DNA of 58,632 bases from Desulfosporosinus acididurans (GTDB lineage: Bacteria > Bacillota > Desulfitobacteriia > Desulfitobacteriales > Desulfitobacteriaceae). The DNA lies in assembly GCF_001029285.1 (NCBI RefSeq), contig NZ_LDZY01000019.1, forward strand, positions 1 through 58,632, in the 5' to 3' direction. Positions 46,237 to 55,521 of the stretch are shown piece after piece; positions within the stretch are counted from its first letter, which is position 1, and each line of letters opens with the position of its first letter. A model generated the notes under the pieces. It worked only from the letters and a program-made list of their open reading frames with translations. It did no database searches and was not told where the DNA came from. Position numbers and translations under genes: made by a program.

Positions 46237-46458
46237 TTAACTTTTCACCCTCTCCAGATCGTTAAAGAGATTCTCTCCTCCTCCTGGGAAAGCACTGAAT
46301 TTAACGTCATGATTAACCTTTGCTTACTTATATATCCATTTGTAGAGTTTTTCCCTGCCGAAAACAGAGAATAGATGCCTTCATTATACAATGTTTTATA
46401 TAGAGAAGGAAATTACCAGTAAACGGGAATTTGTCTTTTCATCCCCAAAATGTACCAT

Positions 46459-46486
46459 TTGATGAAGCAACTTGTCATGTTATACT
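46459..46486 (+). promoter_or_regulatory. Candidate promoter of the CAP-protein gene
   Basis: TTGATG, 16 bases, TATACT; the predicted start of transcription is about 30 bases before the ribosome site AGGAGG. Confidence 0.5.
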
Positions 46487-46521
46487 ACTGTTGTCTTCAA
46501 TTTTAATAGGAGGATACATAC

Positions 46522-47517
46522 ATGAATAAACGTTTTAAAGTGTTCGCAGGAATTCAAATGGCTTTACTCATGACCACGATTGCTATGCCGGCACAGGCCG
46601 CCCTGCTGATCGGCGGTTCACAATCCTTACCGGGGTCTGCTTCAGGTTCAGTGGTTACCCTCCGATCGACAGCACCTGCCGCGACGCAAGTATTTTCTGC
46701 TCCGACTACCACCACGACAGCTTCCGGAACTCAATCAACAACGTCTGTATCTACTACGCCCTCAACTCAGAATTCTGCTCCAACAGTCAACACCATGCCG
46801 ACTACGACTAATTCCGGCAGTGTTGTTTCTTTAAAAAATATTTATCCGACCTCGATTCCTTCCACATCGGTGACTGTCCCTACTTCAACACAGGGAACGG
46901 GAACGTCAACAAACTACTCCTCAACGCCTTCAACCGTTCAATACCAACCGGTGACAGTAACAATTGGACAACCAAGCCTCGGAGGAAGCGTTGTTTCCTT
47001 AAAAAATATTAACCAGTCATCATCCTCTGTTCCGGTGACCTCGACACCTCCAACCTCTAACACTTCCCCGACATCCTCCTCAAGCTCTCCAACAACTACA
47101 CCTACGACTCCCGCCATTCCTGCGGTTACTTCTTTGACACCCGATGAACAGCAAATGGTGGATATGATTAATCAAGAACGCGCCGCCGCCGGTGTTGCCC
47201 CCCTCAAGGTAGATTTTCGTTTAGTTTCAGTTGGACAAGCCAAGGCCGACGATATGAAAGCGAATAATTATTTTGACCATACATCACCCACTTACGGCAG
47301 CCCTTGGGCCATGATGCAGGAGGTAGGATTAACTGTTGGCTGGGCTGGAGAAAACATTGCCGGGAATGACTCTGTTTCCGGAGCTATGGCGGCTTTTATG
47401 CAAAGTCCTGGCCACAAGGCCAATATCCTTGATCCCCGCTTTACCCATGTGGGCGTAGGAATCGCTTACGGAAGTGCTTATGGTAATCTTTATGTTCAAG
47501 AATTTTTACAAGAATAG
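46522..47517 (+). CDS. Secreted CAP/SCP-domain (YkwD-like) protein
   Basis: The 331-aa protein has a signal peptide (residues about 1-26, ending MPAQA-A). A Ser/Thr/Pro-rich low-complexity region (about 27-205) contains three copies of a G-S-V-V-[ST]-L-[RK]-[NS] motif. The C-terminal CAP domain (about 210-331) has MVDMINQERAAAGVAPL, YFDHTSPTYGSPWAMMQE, WAGENIAGN, SPGHKANILDPRFTHVGVG. YkwD-type proteins are secreted or spore-associated; the function is not known. The linker looks like a wall-spanning or heavily glycosylated stalk. Confidence 0.92.
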   Translation: MNKRFKVFAGIQMALLMTTIAMPAQAALLIGGSQSLPGSASGSVVTLRSTAPAATQVFSAPTTTTTASGTQSTTSVSTTPSTQNSAPTVNTMPTTTNSGSVVSLKNIYPTSIPSTSVTVPTSTQGTGTSTNYSSTPSTVQYQPVTVTIGQPSLGGSVVSLKNINQSSSSVPVTSTPPTSNTSPTSSSSSPTTTPTTPAIPAVTSLTPDEQQMVDMINQERAAAGVAPLKVDFRLVSVGQAKADDMKANNYFDHTSPTYGSPWAMMQEVGLTVGWAGENIAGNDSVSGAMAAFMQSPGHKANILDPRFTHVGVGIAYGSAYGNLYVQEFLQE

Positions 47518-47576
47518 AAATCTGCGTACAGTTTCTTCGACACCACTAAATATAAAATACTGAAATAACGCATTTT

Positions 47577-47630
47577 AAAAACAAACTCCGCATTACCAGC
47601 AAACGCTGTGCGGAGTTTGTTTTTTTTGCT
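47577..47630. terminator. Terminator after the CAP gene
   Basis: ACAAACTCCGCA pairs perfectly with TGCGGAGTTTGT around a 16-base loop, followed by a run of eight T. Confidence 0.9.
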
Positions 47631-47676
47631 ATGCTTGGAACTCTAACGTGCCCTGCTATTATCCTATTCCGGCTTG

Positions 47677-48759
47677 TCAGCAGACGTGATTAAAGAGAAT
47701 TTTTACAACTGTACGGCTGACGTTTTGGACCAAGTACTCAGGCGGAGGTTCCCAATCCCACCCTTGACTTAAAACCGTTTTTACAGCCCGCGAGATGGCT
47801 TCCGGTTCACATCCCGCAATGAGATTGCTTCCTGACTCTATAGTTTCTGGTCGTTCCGTCACATCACGCAATGTTACATTCGGTACCTTATAGAGACAAC
47901 ACTCCTCCTGAACAGTTCCGCTGTCACTTAAAACACAGAAAGCATTTTGCTCCAAATGCACAAAATCAAACAACCCTAAGGGTTCAACGACTTGAATGCC
48001 TGTTCCGGCTAAAGTCCTTTTTTGCCTCTCTAACTGAGAACGGGTTCGCGGATGAAGACTGCAAATAAGGGGCATTCCGTATTCAGCAGCTAACCCATGC
48101 AGTGCAGTGATAAATTTGGCCATGCGTTCCTCATCGTCGACATTTTCAGCACGGTGTAACGTCACAAGGAAATACCTCTTGCTGTCCACGCCCAAAGTCT
48201 GCAGCGCTTGGCTTTGTTCAATCCTGTCCGAGTAATGCCTAAGCACTTCCCCGATTGGATTGCCCGTTACATAGATACGTTTTCCGTCAATCCCTTCCCT
48301 AAGCAGATTGGCCCGGCTTCGCTCTGTATAAGGCAGCAAAATATCACTGCAATGATCAACCACTCGCCGGTTAATTTCCTCCGGTACCCGGTCGTCATAA
48401 CAACGGTTGCCCGCCTCCATATGGTAAACCGGAATACGCAGCCGTTTCGCCGCCATCGCAGTCAAGGCACTGTTGGTATCCCCTAAAATTAGCAGGCGGT
48501 CCGGCTTCTCCTGAACCATCACCTGTTCACACCGGCTCAATATCTCGCCGATTTGTCCCATCAGCGTTGAAGCCCTGCATTCCAGCAAATAGTCCGGGGG
48601 CCTCAGCTTTAAGTCAGCAAAAAATATAGCGCTTAATGTTCGGTCAAAATTTTGACCGGTATGCACGAAAATATGCTCACAAAGGCTATCCAAAATAGGA
48701 ATGATCCGGCTTAAACGAATGATCTCAGGGCGCGTACCCAATATAGTCATTATCTTCAT
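47677..48759 (-). CDS. wecB: UDP-N-acetylglucosamine 2-epimerase (WecB/MnaA-like)
   Basis: This 360-aa protein has the GT-B-like fold of the family: TILGTRPEIIRLSRIIP, FVHTGQNFDRTLSAIFF, HMEAGNRCYDDRVPEEINRR, VTLHRAENVDDEERM and LSDSGTVQEECCLYKVPN, where the Asp, Glu and His residues of the active site lie. It converts UDP-GlcNAc to UDP-ManNAc. It follows the epimerase/dehydratase gene by 22 bases and ends the operon. With the dehydrogenase upstream it could supply UDP-ManNAcA-type sugars. Confidence 0.88.
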   Translation of the reverse strand: MKIMTILGTRPEIIRLSRIIPILDSLCEHIFVHTGQNFDRTLSAIFFADLKLRPPDYLLECRASTLMGQIGEILSRCEQVMVQEKPDRLLILGDTNSALTAMAAKRLRIPVYHMEAGNRCYDDRVPEEINRRVVDHCSDILLPYTERSRANLLREGIDGKRIYVTGNPIGEVLRHYSDRIEQSQALQTLGVDSKRYFLVTLHRAENVDDEERMAKFITALHGLAAEYGMPLICSLHPRTRSQLERQKRTLAGTGIQVVEPLGLFDFVHLEQNAFCVLSDSGTVQEECCLYKVPNVTLRDVTERPETIESGSNLIAGCEPEAISRAVKTVLSQGWDWEPPPEYLVQNVSRTVVKILFNHVC

Positions 48760-48781
48760 TGCTGGAGTTCCCTTCTAATTA

Positions 48782-49702
48782 TTAACGGTCCTCTCCATAA
48801 ATCTTCTTCATCCACTCCACGGTCATGGGTAAACCATCTTCCAGCACTACCTTGGGATCATGTCCCAGATCAGTCATCGCTTTGCGAATATCAGGCCGTT
48901 TACTAACCGTATTGTGCTTATCTTCCGGAAGATAACTAACTAATTTCGGATTGCCCTTCGTATATTTAAGCACTAAATCACTTAATTCTTTGACACTGCG
49001 GTATTCCTTTCCACCGATGTTATATACCTCTCCAGGCATAAAATTATTAGCAACGTTGGCCATTGTCGGGATTAAATCATCAACATACATAAAGACACGG
49101 TGATATCCTTCAAAAACATCGTAGGGTATACCCTTTAAGGCTCGATAAACAAAGAGGCAAACAACACTGCGGTAGGGGTGATAATATTCTCCAGGGCCAT
49201 AAGCATTGAATAAACGCAATCTAACAATCGGGGACTGAAATTTTTTCTCAAAATTCAGAACCTGAACTTCATTGACCCATTTGGTTAAGGCATAATCATT
49301 ATGCTGAATGATGGTCTTTTTCAAGGGTAAGTCTTCCGTCAACACAGGTTCTGCCGCTTCCCCATAGATTTCAGAGGAACTAGTAAATACCAGCCTGAAA
49401 CCTTTTTTCAATTGCCACTCCAGAATGTTACGTGTCCCGATAACATTTGTTTTCCAAAGTGTGTCATAATAATGTTCTCCATTAATCCTGCCAAATTCAG
49501 CCGCTAATAGATAGACAAAATCATAATTTCGTTCAAAAACCCGTTCCAACTGACGATATTCTGCAATATCCGCCCTAAAATACTTATCTCCCTGATGGTG
49601 CTGTAAATCAACTTCCCAAACCTCATGCCCCCGGCTTTGCAGTACTCCTACTAAGGGTGAACCTAAAGTTCCCTTACTGCCGATTACCAATATTTTGGCC
49701 AT
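48782..49702 (-). CDS. NAD-dependent sugar epimerase/dehydratase
   Basis: This 306-aa short-chain (extended SDR) enzyme has the NAD motif VIGSKGTLGSPLVG (G-x-x-G-x-x-G), FTSSSEIYG for the Ser region and catalytic YALTKWVNE (Y-x-x-x-K). The middle strand has RLRLFNAYGPGE. The sugar-nucleotide substrate cannot be told. I chose ATG 49702 after GGAG (8 bases); the longer frame covers that site. It lies between the dehydrogenase and epimerase genes. Confidence 0.88.
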   Translation of the reverse strand: MAKILVIGSKGTLGSPLVGVLQSRGHEVWEVDLQHHQGDKYFRADIAEYRQLERVFERNYDFVYLLAAEFGRINGEHYYDTLWKTNVIGTRNILEWQLKKGFRLVFTSSSEIYGEAAEPVLTEDLPLKKTIIQHNDYALTKWVNEVQVLNFEKKFQSPIVRLRLFNAYGPGEYYHPYRSVVCLFVYRALKGIPYDVFEGYHRVFMYVDDLIPTMANVANNFMPGEVYNIGGKEYRSVKELSDLVLKYTKGNPKLVSYLPEDKHNTVSKRPDIRKAMTDLGHDPKVVLEDGLPMTVEWMKKIYGEDR

Positions 49703-49768
49703 CTTACTTACTCCTTTTCTCACTAATTAGACTTATTATATTTATAGAACCCGGCTATTCCCTGAAGG

Positions 49769-50848
49769 CTATAAGCCGTTATCTAATTCTAAAGGAAGCT
49801 CCATCTCTAAGGCCCTTTGCCGTTCCAATACTACCCCATCTGCAACGCTTCCTTCGTTTTCGTTCTCCTGATCATCCTTCACTCTAAAGCCGGCACTCCT
49901 AAGCTCAGCAGCGGTAAATAAAGGGTCCTCCACCCAAACAGTATTCCCGGCCGCTTCTAAAGCGCTGACCAAATCAACCCCTCTGCTATGCTTAAGATCC
50001 TTAACCCCAGTCTTATAGCTTACACCTCTGACTAAAACTTTCTTACCGCTCCCCACCTGACGCACTATCCTGCTTCTGTATTGCCGATCAGCCTGTTCCG
50101 CCCCTTCCAGCAAAGTTGAGTGACAAACAGATCGCAAGAAACGCATATCCTTGGGCAGGCACTCTCCGCCAATGCCCCAGTCGGTTTCAAGAAGTTCAAC
50201 GTTATTTTTACTGTTTACAGCGCGTCTTAGCTCGTTATAATCCACTCCCTGGTCTGCACAATAACCGTAAATTTCTTCAGCAAATACCACATCTATATAA
50301 CGTTTAACATTCTCGACGACCTTAGACAGCTCCGCCACCCTGATATCAGATACTTCCACCAGCCCAGGAACCAAGGGAGCATAGAACTGGCGTCCTTTTT
50401 CCAAACAGGCCTCCGTAAAGGCTCCTATTACCCGAGGGGTATCACAAACGGTTTTGTCAACGCCAAACATGACTCGATGGGGCACATGGATTAAATAAAT
50501 ATCAGTTCCCACGGTTAACCCTTTTTCCGCCAAGAATTCACGCACTCGCCGCATTGTTCCAGGAGGCAATGTCGATTCTACAGAAATTAAAGAGCCCGGA
50601 CAGAGTACCATCTGGCCTAAAGCCGCAAATAGATTTTCCCCTTGATTACCCGTGGAGGGAGCCATTAACCAAACATCGATCTCAGTTAAATCCCGATAAT
50701 CCCCAGTTACCCTATAACCTTGGCGCCTTAATTCATCAACTCTGCGCTCATTCACATCCACTCCGATTACATCTCCGGCAAATCTCTGACAAAGGAAGGC
50801 GAAAAGATTAAAACCGATATTCCCCAAACCCACGACACAAATTTTCAT
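49769..50848 (-). CDS. Nucleotide-sugar dehydrogenase (UDP-glucose/UDP-ManNAc dehydrogenase family), short
   Basis: The 359-aa protein has an N-terminal NAD motif (CVVGLGNIGFNLFAFL), a central domain (PSTGNQGENLF, SVESTLPPGTMRRVREFL) and the catalytic Cys in GGECLPKDMRFL. The C-terminal NAD/UDP domain (VLVRGVSYKTGVKDLKHSRG) is short; family members usually have 400-450 aa. The reaction is a two-step oxidation of C6 to the uronic acid. I chose ATG 50848 because GAGGAGGATGG lies 8-12 bases upstream. It is the first gene of the operon with the epimerases. Confidence 0.85.
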   Translation of the reverse strand: MKICVVGLGNIGFNLFAFLCQRFAGDVIGVDVNERRVDELRRQGYRVTGDYRDLTEIDVWLMAPSTGNQGENLFAALGQMVLCPGSLISVESTLPPGTMRRVREFLAEKGLTVGTDIYLIHVPHRVMFGVDKTVCDTPRVIGAFTEACLEKGRQFYAPLVPGLVEVSDIRVAELSKVVENVKRYIDVVFAEEIYGYCADQGVDYNELRRAVNSKNNVELLETDWGIGGECLPKDMRFLRSVCHSTLLEGAEQADRQYRSRIVRQVGSGKKVLVRGVSYKTGVKDLKHSRGVDLVSALEAAGNTVWVEDPLFTAAELRSAGFRVKDDQENENEGSVADGVVLERQRALEMELPLELDNGL

Positions 50849-51075
50849 TTTTGGATCCATCCTCCTCTAGCTCATCACTATAAGGTATGGCAGTCCCCTT
50901 AATGTTGACACAACTCTGAATAAGCATTTAGCTGGAGGACTATGTCTAAGGGGCCAGCACACTTTTTGTTGAAATGTTGCTTCCTGTGCCGGGCTTACTG
51001 GCATAGGCTATACTATCCATCTTTAAAACCAAAAGCATTTACCTCAAAGTGAGTTATAAAAGGGGGGATGTCACC

Positions 51076-52065
51076 ATGAAAATTGTGTTTCCGAATCATA
51101 GTCTGGGGACCGGCGGCGGAGCACGCTTTGTTTGTCAATTGGCCAATGCCCTGGCAGACAAAGGACACGACATTGAAATTGTTATACCCGAAGAAGGCTT
51201 AATTGTCTGGCCCTTACACGTGAAAATCACACGTGTTAAAGCGCTTATTCCGGAAGCTATACCTTCAGCAGATTTTATTATTCCGAACTTTTATACGACG
51301 GTTATGCCGGCTTGGGAATCGAAAAAGGGCCGGGTCGTCCGTTTAAGCCTTGGCTACGAGCCCCTGTGGGTTAAAGATGAGCTGGCTCTGCAAACCTATC
51401 AGATTGATGCCCCCATTCTCTCCATATCCCAGTGGCACCGCCAAATGATTTTAAATGGTACCGGACGAGACAGCACCGTGATCCACGGCGGAGTTGATCA
51501 GTCAATCTTTCATCCCTTGCCCAAACACTCGTCACTAACCGGCCGCAAGACTATCTTCTATATATCACGCTCTGAAAAATATGGTTATTTTTGGAAAGGT
51601 GGCAACGATTTTTGGGAAGCCTGTTCCCGTTTAAAAGACGAGCATCTTGAATTTGATGTTTATGTTGTTCACCCTGAACCGGATCAACTTGTTCCTCCTT
51701 TTCCTTGTGAACAGCGAACTCCGCAAAACGACCATGAGATGGCCAGACTCTATGCCCAAGCTGATCTTTATGTCTATACCTCGTATTTTGAGGCCTTTGG
51801 GCTGCCTCCATTAGAAGCTATGGCTTGCCAAACAGCCGTTGTAACTACCGATTGCGGCGGGAACCGTGATTATGCTAAGCATAATGAAAACTGTCTCGTT
51901 ATTTCGCCGAGCCATGTAGCTCAACTAACCGAGGGCATAAAACAGTTACTGTTAAATGATGACCAACGGCAGGTCCTTGCCCGCAATGGATTTAAAGATG
52001 TCCGGCCATGGACTTGGCAGCGTACTGCCAATCAGGTAGAATCCTTCTTATTAGACCGGCTTTAA
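51076..52065 (+). CDS. Glycosyltransferase family 4 (GT-B)
   Basis: This 329-aa cytoplasmic enzyme has the N-terminal acceptor domain (FPNHSLGTGGGARFVCQLAN) and the C-terminal GT1/GT4 domain with YISRSEKYGYFWKGGNDF and the nucleotide-sugar motif YFEAFGLPPLEAMACQT (E-x7-E). The sugar and acceptor are unknown. I chose ATG 51076 after GGGGGGATG; the longer frame would translate it. It is divergent from the dehydrogenase operon and the only plus-strand gene in the glycan cluster. Confidence 0.9.
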   Translation: MKIVFPNHSLGTGGGARFVCQLANALADKGHDIEIVIPEEGLIVWPLHVKITRVKALIPEAIPSADFIIPNFYTTVMPAWESKKGRVVRLSLGYEPLWVKDELALQTYQIDAPILSISQWHRQMILNGTGRDSTVIHGGVDQSIFHPLPKHSSLTGRKTIFYISRSEKYGYFWKGGNDFWEACSRLKDEHLEFDVYVVHPEPDQLVPPFPCEQRTPQNDHEMARLYAQADLYVYTSYFEAFGLPPLEAMACQTAVVTTDCGGNRDYAKHNENCLVISPSHVAQLTEGIKQLLLNDDQRQVLARNGFKDVRPWTWQRTANQVESFLLDRL

Positions 52066-52114
52066 CCCCTTTCTTTATATTTCAGATAACCTTCGTGAAG
52101 CGATATCCAATACT

Positions 52115-52162
52115 ACTGAAAAAGGGCAGCAACCGCTTGAAAATGATTACGGTTACTGTCCT
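52115..52162 (-). terminator. Terminator of the glycosyltransferase operon
   Basis: On the minus strand GGACAGTAACC pairs with GGTTGCTGCCC (mismatched, with G-U), followed by TTTTTCAG. Confidence 0.6.
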
Positions 52163-52203
52163 TGATAATAATGAACGCTAAACTCTCTGAGACACCTTGT
52201 ATA

Positions 52204-52917
52204 CTATAGTCTGTCCTCCCCCAGCCATTCCGGAAAAAGCTCCTTGGCCTTGGCTTTTACTCTGGCATCACAATTAACTCCATACAAGCTCATATTTTCG
52301 CCATGCCAGCGATACTTAAGGAGTTGTTCATCTATAAATCCACAAGGGCCATTTCGTAACAAGCGAAACCACATATCATAGTCATGAGCCGTCGGTAAAG
52401 TTTCGTCAAATCCTCCCGTCTTCTCTAAAGCAGACTTCCTCATCATGACGGTTGAACCGTTGATAAAACACGCATCCATAAGTCTTAAAACCATGTCATG
52501 AGTATTAGCCGTGTAAAACGAACGTATCAGATGGGTAATGTTTCCCAAAGCATCTATAATCATAAAGCTCGTATAACAAAAGCCAAGCGATGGATCACTC
52601 TCCAGCAAAAGAACCTGTTTAGCCGTCTTTTCAGGTTCAAACATATCATCGGCACTTAGCCAGCAAACGTATTTGCCAGCTGCTTGTTCTATTCCATAGT
52701 TCAAGGCGCTGGATGTTCCGCCGTTTTCCTTGTAGATATAGTGGACTTGCGTTAAATACGGCTTAATAACCTCTGCAGTGTTGTCTGTGGAACCATCATC
52801 GACAACTAGAATTTCAACGTTTTGGTAAGTCTGTTTCAGAGCGCTCTCAACAGCTTGGGTAATGTATCTGGCGTGATTGTACGTAGGAATAACCACGCTA
52901 ACGAGCGGCATAATCAT
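52204..52917 (-). CDS. Glycosyltransferase family 2
   Basis: The 237-aa GT-A protein has VSVVIPTYNHARYITQAVES, VDDGSTDNTAEVI, the DxD-like metal site in WLSADDMFEP, the acceptor region in NGSTVMMRKSALEKTGGFDE and DYDMWFRLL. There is no membrane segment or TPR region. Start with GGAGGAAATTAA. The sugar is unknown. It is the distal gene of the minus-strand glycan series. Confidence 0.92.
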   Translation of the reverse strand: MIMPLVSVVIPTYNHARYITQAVESALKQTYQNVEILVVDDGSTDNTAEVIKPYLTQVHYIYKENGGTSSALNYGIEQAAGKYVCWLSADDMFEPEKTAKQVLLLESDPSLGFCYTSFMIIDALGNITHLIRSFYTANTHDMVLRLMDACFINGSTVMMRKSALEKTGGFDETLPTAHDYDMWFRLLRNGPCGFIDEQLLKYRWHGENMSLYGVNCDARVKAKAKELFPEWLGEDRL

Positions 52918-53027
52918 TTAATTTCCTCCAATTCGTAAAAGCACATTATTACAAAATTACAGAGCGACTTTCACCTAGGCGATGCATCCTTTTGAAACAT
53001 GCAAAGCCTTGAACGGCTGACACCAAA

Positions 53028-53627
53028 TCACAAATCTCTGATTGGAGAGCAATCCTTCCAAGCTAAAAGGGCATCTACAGGTTCAGCGTCTTTGCCGTAG
53101 ATTTCCAAGAAAGCAAAATTTGATTGATCGTGAAACTTACTGAAAACAACAACGTGATACCCGAGCTTTTGGAAATCCTCAACCTCCCATCCCGATCGAT
53201 GCCGCTGATAACTTTCTCCCCCTAATCCGTAATAATCAAATTCTTTTTGTTGGAAAAATCCTCTCGGAGTAAAGACGATAACTTTTTTGCAGGCAATCTC
53301 CTCAGATTGACGCAAAACATCAAGGGCAGCCTTTTTTTCAAAATGCTCAATGACATCAATTAAAGTTACGCTATCCAGGGTATTGGGCAAGAATAGTTCA
53401 CTAAGCCGCTCAGCCGCAAAATTGAGTCTGATAATCTGCTCACCGAACTTAACTTTTTCTAAATATGGCCGATGAACATCAACACCTATTTTTATAGGGC
53501 AATGAAATTCTTTGAGAGTTACACACATACCGCAGCCCACATCCAAGAGCGAATGGGAATCCAACAGAAGTTCATTAATCGTAACAAGGAAATCTTTGTG
53601 GGTTACGGTTGAGATAGTTACTGTCAT
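53028..53627 (-). CDS. Class I SAM-dependent methyltransferase
   Basis: The 199-aa protein has the SAM motif I LLDVGCGMCVTLKEF, a motif II acidic residue in IGVDVHRPYLEK, and VTLIDVIEHFEKKAAL for motif III/IV, as in the UbiE/Methyltransf_11 group. It could methylate a sugar or a lipid; the context of glycosyltransferases favours a sugar. It lies 45 bases after the GT2-TPR-methyltransferase gene. Confidence 0.85.
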   Translation of the reverse strand: MTVTISTVTHKDFLVTINELLLDSHSLLDVGCGMCVTLKEFHCPIKIGVDVHRPYLEKVKFGEQIIRLNFAAERLSELFLPNTLDSVTLIDVIEHFEKKAALDVLRQSEEIACKKVIVFTPRGFFQQKEFDYYGLGGESYQRHRSGWEVEDFQKLGYHVVVFSKFHDQSNFAFLEIYGKDAEPVDALLAWKDCSPIRDL

Positions 53628-53672
53628 TGACCGAACACCCTTTCAAACGTTAATTCCTTTTATTTGGCCTCT

Positions 53673-55382
53673 TTATTCCTCCTGCCAGGATAATTGAACC
53701 TGCCGTTTCCGGCAAATCGTTAAACCGGGGCCAATCGGAATCGTCATTAATTCATAGTCCTTCGTATCTTGGGCCAATATCTCAACAGCTTGACAGGCAG
53801 TACCACTCCAATTCGGCTGCATCATAGCCTCATCGCTCGGATGAGTATCATGAAGCAGAATGAGTCCGTGAGGTGCGACATAAGGGAAAAACGTCTTAAA
53901 ATCTTTTAGTACCGCCTCTTTAGAATGGTCGGCATCGATGAATAACATATCAATCTTTAGTGGGTTCACCTCTAATTCGCTGACAAATTCTTGGGTCGAA
54001 CAGTTAACAAACCGCGTCTTTGGGGAATGTTGCATATAGTTACCGGCCTCTGGGGTCATATCTACTCCAATTAATTGTTCAGCAAAGGGTATAACTCTGT
54101 TAAAAAGAGCGCATTGAAATAAGCCAAGTTCCACATAAACCTTCGGTCTGTAAAGGCTCGCCAGGTGAACGATAAAGTCCTCGTGCCAGTTTAAACCTGG
54201 CAATTGATCTTTTAAAGCAATCTGCAAGTGATTCATACTCCATCCCCTTTTACTTGACTCAAAAGCTGACTCATGATTACTGACTTTTCTTTCGGCAGAC
54301 CCTAATCCATACGTTTGCTCCAGATAATTCTTGTTGTGCAGAATTTGAGAATCTTCCGGTCGAAACGTTCTGGCCATTTCATTATGCTCATAGGCTAACT
54401 CATACTTGCCTAAGCGATCGTAGCAAACACACAACTGTAAATGAGGCAGCCATGTCCAGCAGGATTGAATCACGGGCCCCCATATGTCGCTTTTTTCTAG
54501 TTTCGTAGCTAGGCTATACCAAAAAGCGGCCTGTTCATATTTTTCAGCACTCAGGAAATAAAATCCTAAGCGACAACAAAACTCAGCTCTCGGAGCTGCA
54601 AATTCGAAGGATTTCAGATTATACTCCAGTTCTTTATCCCTGTCGCCCAACTGCTGAAAGCAATCAGTTAACCTCGCACAAGCTGAAAGTCTATCCTCCA
54701 CCCATCCTTGTCCGGTGTTTAAAAATTTTTGATAGACTTCAACAGCACGATTATAAAGCTGATGTTCAAATAATTCATTGCCATAGTAATACAAATCCCG
54801 CGGAGTGAAGACCATGTCTTTTGCCTGACACTTTTCAAATATTCTCAAGTTGCGTTCGCTGATTTCAGCCGTACCCGTATGGGTCACACATATATCCGAT
54901 TTAAGAATGTTTCCACTCACATCAATATATTCATGGACTGCTCCAACCCAACGAAAGTTACTGCTCCGCTTAACCAGGCGATTCCTCCTAAAACTATACG
55001 TTACGACTCCGAACTCATCGAACGATAAATTATAAGGCATATTGACAGCGTCAATGAACGGAGTCAAATTACTTTTTAAATTCAGGAATTTCTGACAATC
55101 TACCTCTGATAAAATATCATCGGCATCCAGCCATAGAATATAATCCATCCTTGCTTGAGCGAAAGCAAAATTACGGGCAGCAGAAAAATCATCAATCCAC
55201 TCAAAATCATAGATTTGATCAGTGTATTGACGTACAATTTCCTTCGTGTTATCCGTCGACCCGGTATCAACGATAACAATTTCGTCTGGGATTCCCTTCA
55301 CAGATTCTAAACAATTGGCAATGTTGCTTTCTTCATTGCGAACAATCATACAAAGACTGATGGTTATCGGACGCTTTTCCAT
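53673..55382 (-). CDS. GT2 glycosyltransferase-TPR-methyltransferase fusion
   Basis: The 569 aa hold three parts. The GT2 domain (about 1-210) has ISLCMIVRNEESNIANCL, IVDTGSTDNTKEIV and the DxD in YILWLDADDIL. A TPR-like helical region (about 195-355) has RDLYYYGNELFEHQLYNRA, and HLQLCVCYDRLGKYELAYEH. A C-terminal class I methyltransferase of the Methyltransf_24/CmcI type (about 385-560) has KVYVELGLFQCALFNRV, IDMLFIDADHSKEAVL and GLILLHDTHPSDE. The two downstream-numbered paralogues (55522, 56758) lack the last part. A multi-activity enzyme acting on one glycan is inferred. Confidence 0.9.
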   Translation of the reverse strand: MEKRPITISLCMIVRNEESNIANCLESVKGIPDEIVIVDTGSTDNTKEIVRQYTDQIYDFEWIDDFSAARNFAFAQARMDYILWLDADDILSEVDCQKFLNLKSNLTPFIDAVNMPYNLSFDEFGVVTYSFRRNRLVKRSSNFRWVGAVHEYIDVSGNILKSDICVTHTGTAEISERNLRIFEKCQAKDMVFTPRDLYYYGNELFEHQLYNRAVEVYQKFLNTGQGWVEDRLSACARLTDCFQQLGDRDKELEYNLKSFEFAAPRAEFCCRLGFYFLSAEKYEQAAFWYSLATKLEKSDIWGPVIQSCWTWLPHLQLCVCYDRLGKYELAYEHNEMARTFRPEDSQILHNKNYLEQTYGLGSAERKVSNHESAFESSKRGWSMNHLQIALKDQLPGLNWHEDFIVHLASLYRPKVYVELGLFQCALFNRVIPFAEQLIGVDMTPEAGNYMQHSPKTRFVNCSTQEFVSELEVNPLKIDMLFIDADHSKEAVLKDFKTFFPYVAPHGLILLHDTHPSDEAMMQPNWSGTACQAVEILAQDTKDYELMTIPIGPGLTICRKRQVQLSWQEE

Positions 55383-55521
55383 CGTTTATATCACCTCAAA
55401 GTTTGGGTTTCGGCCATACTTTATCGTATTCATGAAACTAGAATATGGACACACTCGTTCAAAATAAAGAAGCCCTCTGGCATTTGGCTATTGCCTGAGG
55501 ACTTTTAAAACTAGGTCTTAT

